Source: Thermoplasmata archaeon (GTDB lineage: Archaea > Thermoplasmatota > Thermoplasmata > Lutacidiplasmatales > UBA184). Taken from it: a stretch of DNA of 8,618 bases. The stretch spans positions 1-8,618 of the forward strand of contig JASHYB010000209.1 of NCBI GenBank assembly GCA_030043255.1, written 5' to 3'. Below the pieces are notes generated by a model. It was not told the DNA's origin, searched no databases, and saw only the letters and a program-made list of their open reading frames with translations. Shown here piece by piece: positions 6,114-8,618 of this stretch. Numbering within the stretch: position 1 is the stretch's first letter; each line of letters starts with the position of its first letter. The translations under genes and the position numbers were made by a program.

Positions 6114-7081
6114 GAGCCCTCGCGCTCCGTGATCTCCTCGAGGAGCTCCTCGGGGTCGCGGTGGCGCTTGAGCTCGGCGACGTTCAGGATCGCCAGCCCA
6201 TCGATCGAGGTCCGGTGGACCTGCTCGCGGACGACGAACATCGCGTGACCCTCGGCGACGCGCGCGATGCCGTGCAGGATCTCCGCACGTCGCGTGGCGG
6301 TCCGCAGGCTGCCCACCCCCGTGAGCAGGATCTCCTCGGCGCGCGCCAGCGCGTCGAACGGGGCGCGAGCGGTGAACGTGACCTCGAGACCGAGCCCGTC
6401 CAGCTGCCGCAGGACGCCGTCCCGCAGCGCGTCGCCGGTCGGGGCGCGGGGCCGCTCGGGCGTCGGGGGCGTCCCCTCCGGGTCCGCCTTGGGCGGCGCG
6501 GGCCGCTCGAAGACGAACAGCGGCCGGACGACCGGCTCGTTGAAGTGCGCCTCGATCCGCTCGACGACGCCGGCCTCGGCCCCCTGGCCCTCCTCGTACA
6601 ACTGGATCGCGCGGCGCGACACCCCGGCGATCGCGGCCAGGGCGCCGAGCGAGAGGCCCTGGGCCAGGCGCAGCGCCCGCAGGCGATCGCCGTCGACCCG
6701 GGCGAAGATCCCGCCGGGGCTGGCGTACAGGAACGGCGGCAGCGCCTTCTCCAGGTACTCCCGGAGCGTCGTCTCGTGCACGATCGGCACGCCGTACCGG
6801 GAGTACACGACCCCCTCTTCCAGCGGGGCGACCCCCGAGCGCTGACCGAGGACCAGGACGACCGCCGGGAAGAGCCGGCCCAGCTCCTGGAGCCGGGCCG
6901 CCTCCTCGGCATCCAGCGCGTCGATGTTCTTGAGCGCCTTGACGAGGAGCAGGGTGGCGTCCCGCCGGGCGACCAGGTCGAAGCTCGAGGGCCGGGCCCC
7001 GGTGGTGGCGACGACGTAGAAACCGGAGCGCTCGAGCATCGAGCGGATCCGGTCGATCCAGCGGTCCCGGGGCCGGCTCAC
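6110..7081 (-). CDS. COG1395-type HTH transcriptional regulator, archaeal
   Basis: This 323-residue protein matches the archaea-specific 'putative HTH-type transcriptional regulatory protein' family. Its GTG start is preceded by GGAGG six bases upstream (7088-7092). Domain order: an N-terminal alpha/beta domain (1-115) with SSFDLVARRDATLLLVKALKNID, a D35...K48 arrangement reminiscent of PD-(D/E)XK nuclease folds; a Cro/C1 helix-turn-helix at about 127-166 (RLRALRLAQGLSLGALAAIAGVSRRAIQLYEEG); a Pro-rich linker (192-213); and a C-terminal alpha/beta domain (216-318) that looks like a degenerate copy of the first. DNA binding through the HTH is well supported; nuclease activity is not. It is first in a two-gene operon, and its promoter carries a palindrome centred on the TATA box, suggesting autorepression. 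Target genes are unknown. Confidence 0.9.
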   Translation of the reverse strand: MSRPRDRWIDRIRSMLERSGFYVVATTGARPSSFDLVARRDATLLLVKALKNIDALDAEEAARLQELGRLFPAVVLVLGQRSGVAPLEEGVVYSRYGVPIVHETTLREYLEKALPPFLYASPGGIFARVDGDRLRALRLAQGLSLGALAAIAGVSRRAIQLYEEGQGAEAGVVERIEAHFNEPVVRPLFVFERPAPPKADPEGTPPTPERPRAPTGDALRDGVLRQLDGLGLEVTFTARAPFDALARAEEILLTGVGSLRTATRRAEILHGIARVAEGHAMFVVREQVHRTSIDGLAILNVAELKRHRDPEELLEEITEREGS

Positions 7082-7106
7082 CGTTCTCCTCCGAGAATTG
7101 AGTTTA

Positions 7107-7125
7107 GGTTACTATATAAGTAACC
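7107..7125 (-). promoter_or_regulatory. TATA box inside a 19-bp palindrome: promoter and likely operator of the HTH operon
   Basis: GGTTACT-ATATA-AGTAACC is a perfect inverted repeat of 7-bp arms with the TATA element (7113-7119) at its centre. For the minus-strand operon the box centre is about 35 bases before the GTG start, placing the transcription start near 7089 with a leader of about eight bases that contains or abuts the GGAGG ribosome binding site. A dimeric HTH protein bound here would block TBP. Because the element is symmetric, it could also fire rightward from about 7140, although no gene begins there. Confidence 0.65.
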
Positions 7126-7380
7126 GTTGGCGCGGTTCAGCTTCGGCGGGTTCGAGATCCTCCGCGACGACCGCCTCGGCTGAGCCGCCGGCCCCGTCGA
7201 CGGTCGGGCGTCGCGGGGACCGCCCGTAGTCCGGACCGGCGACGAGCTGACGGGTCGTGCCGGGGTCTAGCGTGGTACTGGAGGGGCGGGAAGTCACCCT
7301 TGCAACGCGGATACGCTGAAACGGAGCTGGGCCCTACCGAGAGTTGCGGTACGTCACGGAGCCTCGTTCGGAGGACGTCG
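7126..7380. other. Intergenic region between divergent genes
   Basis: These 255 bases lie between the HTH operon promoter and the small membrane protein gene. Frames on either strand are short and lack family resemblance. Apart from the TATA-centred palindrome at its left edge and a ribosome binding site at its right edge, I see no clear promoter element for the rightward gene, tRNA or repeat. Confidence 0.5.
7370..7374 (+). promoter_or_regulatory. Ribosome binding site that decides the start of the 7381 gene
   Basis: GGAGG sits six bases before the GTG at 7381. The frame is open upstream to a TTG at 7300, but the leader residues there are not hydrophobic or family-like, and this site favours initiation at 7381. 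Confidence 0.55.
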
Positions 7381-7842
7381 GTGGTCGCGACCAAGGGCAG
7401 AGGGATCGGACGGTGGCGGGTAGCGATCGCGATCGTCCTAGCCCTGGCCGCCGCGGCGTACGGGTACGGACTCTTCAGCGTCGATCAGCAGTCTTCCTCC
7501 TGCAACGCGTCGGCCTACGCCACCTGGCAACGGACGCTGGATTCGAATCCGTACCCCGCCGGCTCATCGCAGAATCAAAACTGGACGACCTCGGCCAACG
7601 ACGCCTACGATCACGGTCTCACCTCATGTTTGAATGCCCTCGAGGCCGGCCAGCACGAGCTGTTTGCGGCCTTCTGGGGGAGCTACGCGTGCGCGATGGG
7701 TTGGTTCTTCTTTCACCAGTACCGCACCCGGGACCGGTCGACGGCAAAGCGGGGACCTGGAGAGGCGCCCCACGCCAATCTCGTTCGGCCCCTCATAAAT
7801 CCTCCCACCTTCCGGCCGCCGGTTCCGCCTCCCCGCGGGTGA
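7381..7842 (+). CDS. Small two-helix membrane protein with Cys-containing external loop, hypothetical
   Basis: From the GTG at 7381 the product has 153 residues. A short basic N-terminus (KGRGIGRWR) precedes a hydrophobic helix at about 13-32 (RVAIAIVLALAAAAYGYGLF). A polar loop of roughly 60 residues, rich in Ser, Asn, Gln and Trp, carries C41 and C83, which could form a disulfide outside the cell. A second hydrophobic stretch at about 93-112 (ELFAAFWGSYACAMGWFFF) is followed by a basic, Pro-rich tail ending in PPVPPPRG. The topology would be cytosolic ends with an external loop. A TTG at 7300 would add 27 unconvincing residues. No known family; the loop composition suggests a surface or envelope role, but this is inference. 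The first helix could also be a signal anchor. It converges on the gene ending at 8025. Confidence 0.6.
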   Translation: MVATKGRGIGRWRVAIAIVLALAAAAYGYGLFSVDQQSSSCNASAYATWQRTLDSNPYPAGSSQNQNWTTSANDAYDHGLTSCLNALEAGQHELFAAFWGSYACAMGWFFFHQYRTRDRSTAKRGPGEAPHANLVRPLINPPTFRPPVPPPRG

Positions 7843-8024
7843 GACCGGCGGTCGAAGTGAAGCGGCTCGCTGATCCGCCCCGGCGAGGGCGAAGCAGCAC
7901 CGCCTGCCGAAGCTTTCCCCGGCCCCCGGTGCCGTACGGCGACGTCCGCGCCCCCCCGGGCGATCCACGGACCGAGCTCGGGGGGGTGGGGGAAGCCGCC
8001 GGGCCACGGCTTCACCGCGGGGGC
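7843..8024. other. Convergent gap with G/C runs
   Basis: Between the two convergent membrane protein genes lies a non-coding stretch of about 180 bases. It contains CCCCCCCGGG near 7952-7961 and a G7-T-G5 run at about 7980-7992 followed by further G runs, which could form a G-quadruplex on the plus strand. The opposing C and G runs could also pair with each other. No T-rich terminator is evident on either strand. Confidence 0.4.
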
Positions 8025-8618
8025 TCAGGTCAGCCCCGCCCGTTGCCGCAGCGCTCCGGCGAGCACGAGCAGCGCTCCGAGGGTGCCGACGAGCGGGATC
8101 AGCAGCAGGATCGCTCCGATGCGCATCGGGACGGAGCGGTAGCGGCTGCCGGCCCGCCACAGCCCGATCGCGATGCCGATGTACCCGACGAACGCGAGGA
8201 GCCCGCCGAGACCGACGAGGGCGAGTCCCGCGAGCAGGGGACCCACCGGAACGCACGTCGCCGGGATCGAGGTCTTGGACCCTGCGCACAGCACGGCCTC
8301 GTAGAAGCCGCCCACGATCACCACCCATCCGACGGAGCCGATCAGGACCCCGATGACCGCCAGGAGGGCGAGACCTCGGGGCCGCGCATACCGCGGATCG
8401 AAGAAGGCGAGCGTCTCGAATGCCGAGCGGAACGCGAGCGCCTGGGCGACGGAGAACGCCGCGGCGCCGGCCAGGACCGCCCCGGTCAGCGCGAGCACCG
8501 CGGTCGGGGGCGGGGCCCCGAATCCGGTGCCGCTGAACAGCACCTCGTCGAAAGGTAGGCCGACCACGCTCAGGATCCCGAGCAGGCCGGCGATGGTCGC
8601 CATCACGGCGCCGACCGC
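8025..8618 (-). CDS. Polytopic membrane protein, possibly DUF973-like, 5' end beyond window
   Basis: The frame is open to the window edge, and the residues before the first possible starts (GTG 8606, ATG 8603) already look like part of a membrane helix (AVGAVMATIAGLLGILSVVG), so the true start is probably outside. Counting from 8606, hydrophobic helices fall at about 1-17, 34-58, 78-102, 119-149 and 161-186. A short external loop has C107 and C118 (CAGSKTSIPATC), a possible disulfide. The segment GYIGIAIGLWRAGSRY followed by RIGAILLLIPLVGTLGALLVL resembles the C-terminal part of archaeal DUF973 membrane proteins, a family without known function. It is a membrane component of unknown role; transport cannot be claimed. 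No partner gene is visible in the window. Confidence 0.7.
   Translation of the reverse strand, partial: AVGAVMATIAGLLGILSVVGLPFDEVLFSGTGFGAPPPTAVLALTGAVLAGAAAFSVAQALAFRSAFETLAFFDPRYARPRGLALLAVIGVLIGSVGWVVIVGGFYEAVLCAGSKTSIPATCVPVGPLLAGLALVGLGGLLAFVGYIGIAIGLWRAGSRYRSVPMRIGAILLLIPLVGTLGALLVLAGALRQRAGLT

Noticed and set aside
6161..7123. Long plus-strand frame opposite the HTH gene
   Set aside because: Arg/Gly/Pro-rich antisense shadow typical of high-GC DNA; the minus strand carries the recognised protein, ribosome binding site and promoter.
7539..7552. GGATTCGAATCC palindrome resembling a tRNA T-loop
   Set aside because: It lies within a coding frame and no tRNA cloverleaf can be built around it.
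7344..8558. 404-codon plus-strand frame at the right end
   Set aside because: It overlaps two membrane protein genes in other frames, has low-complexity charged composition, and shows no family resemblance.

Overview
The window looks like a GC-rich archaeal chromosome segment, most likely from a Thermoplasmatota-type (soil or sediment) lineage. The reasons are an archaeal/eukaryal-type glycyl-tRNA synthetase, a protein of the archaea-specific COG1395 HTH family, an archaeal UPF0200 nucleotide kinase-like protein, TATA-box promoters with leaderless or very short leaders, and ATGA/GTGA stop-start overlaps between cotranscribed genes. The lineage call is inference; no rRNA or marker tree is available here.

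Layout. (1) 1-2594, + strand: a metal-dependent amidohydrolase (5' end at or before the window edge) overlaps glyS by ATGA. (2) 2595-4256: a visibly less GC-rich, poorly coding stretch with one convincing gene, a two-helix membrane protein with a C-terminal cytosolic domain (3101-3691). It is flanked by about 500-bp spacers holding only small or doubtful ORFs, inverted repeats and hairpins. (3) 4257-5458, + strand: a leaderless coiled-coil protein gene overlaps a UPF0200 P-loop kinase gene by ATGA. (4) 5469-7081, - strand: the COG1395 HTH regulator and a downstream conserved hypothetical protein overlap by GTGA. Their TATA box lies at the exact centre of a 7-bp-arm palindrome, a candidate operator for autoregulation. 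(5) 7381-7842, + strand: a small two-helix protein with a Cys-containing external loop. It converges on (6) 8025-8618, - strand, a polytopic membrane protein (perhaps DUF973-like) running off the window.

The housekeeping core (GlyRS, UPF0200 kinase, COG1395 regulator) is ordinary for archaea. No rRNA, tRNA, CRISPR array or intact mobile element was recognised. The points most worth a second look are the TATA-centred palindrome, the internal duplication within the COG1395 protein, the Walker A variant in the kinase, the hairpin spanning the 10-bp convergent gap at 5459-5468, and the composition-shifted island 2595-4256. I do not see a clear new defence or mobile system.
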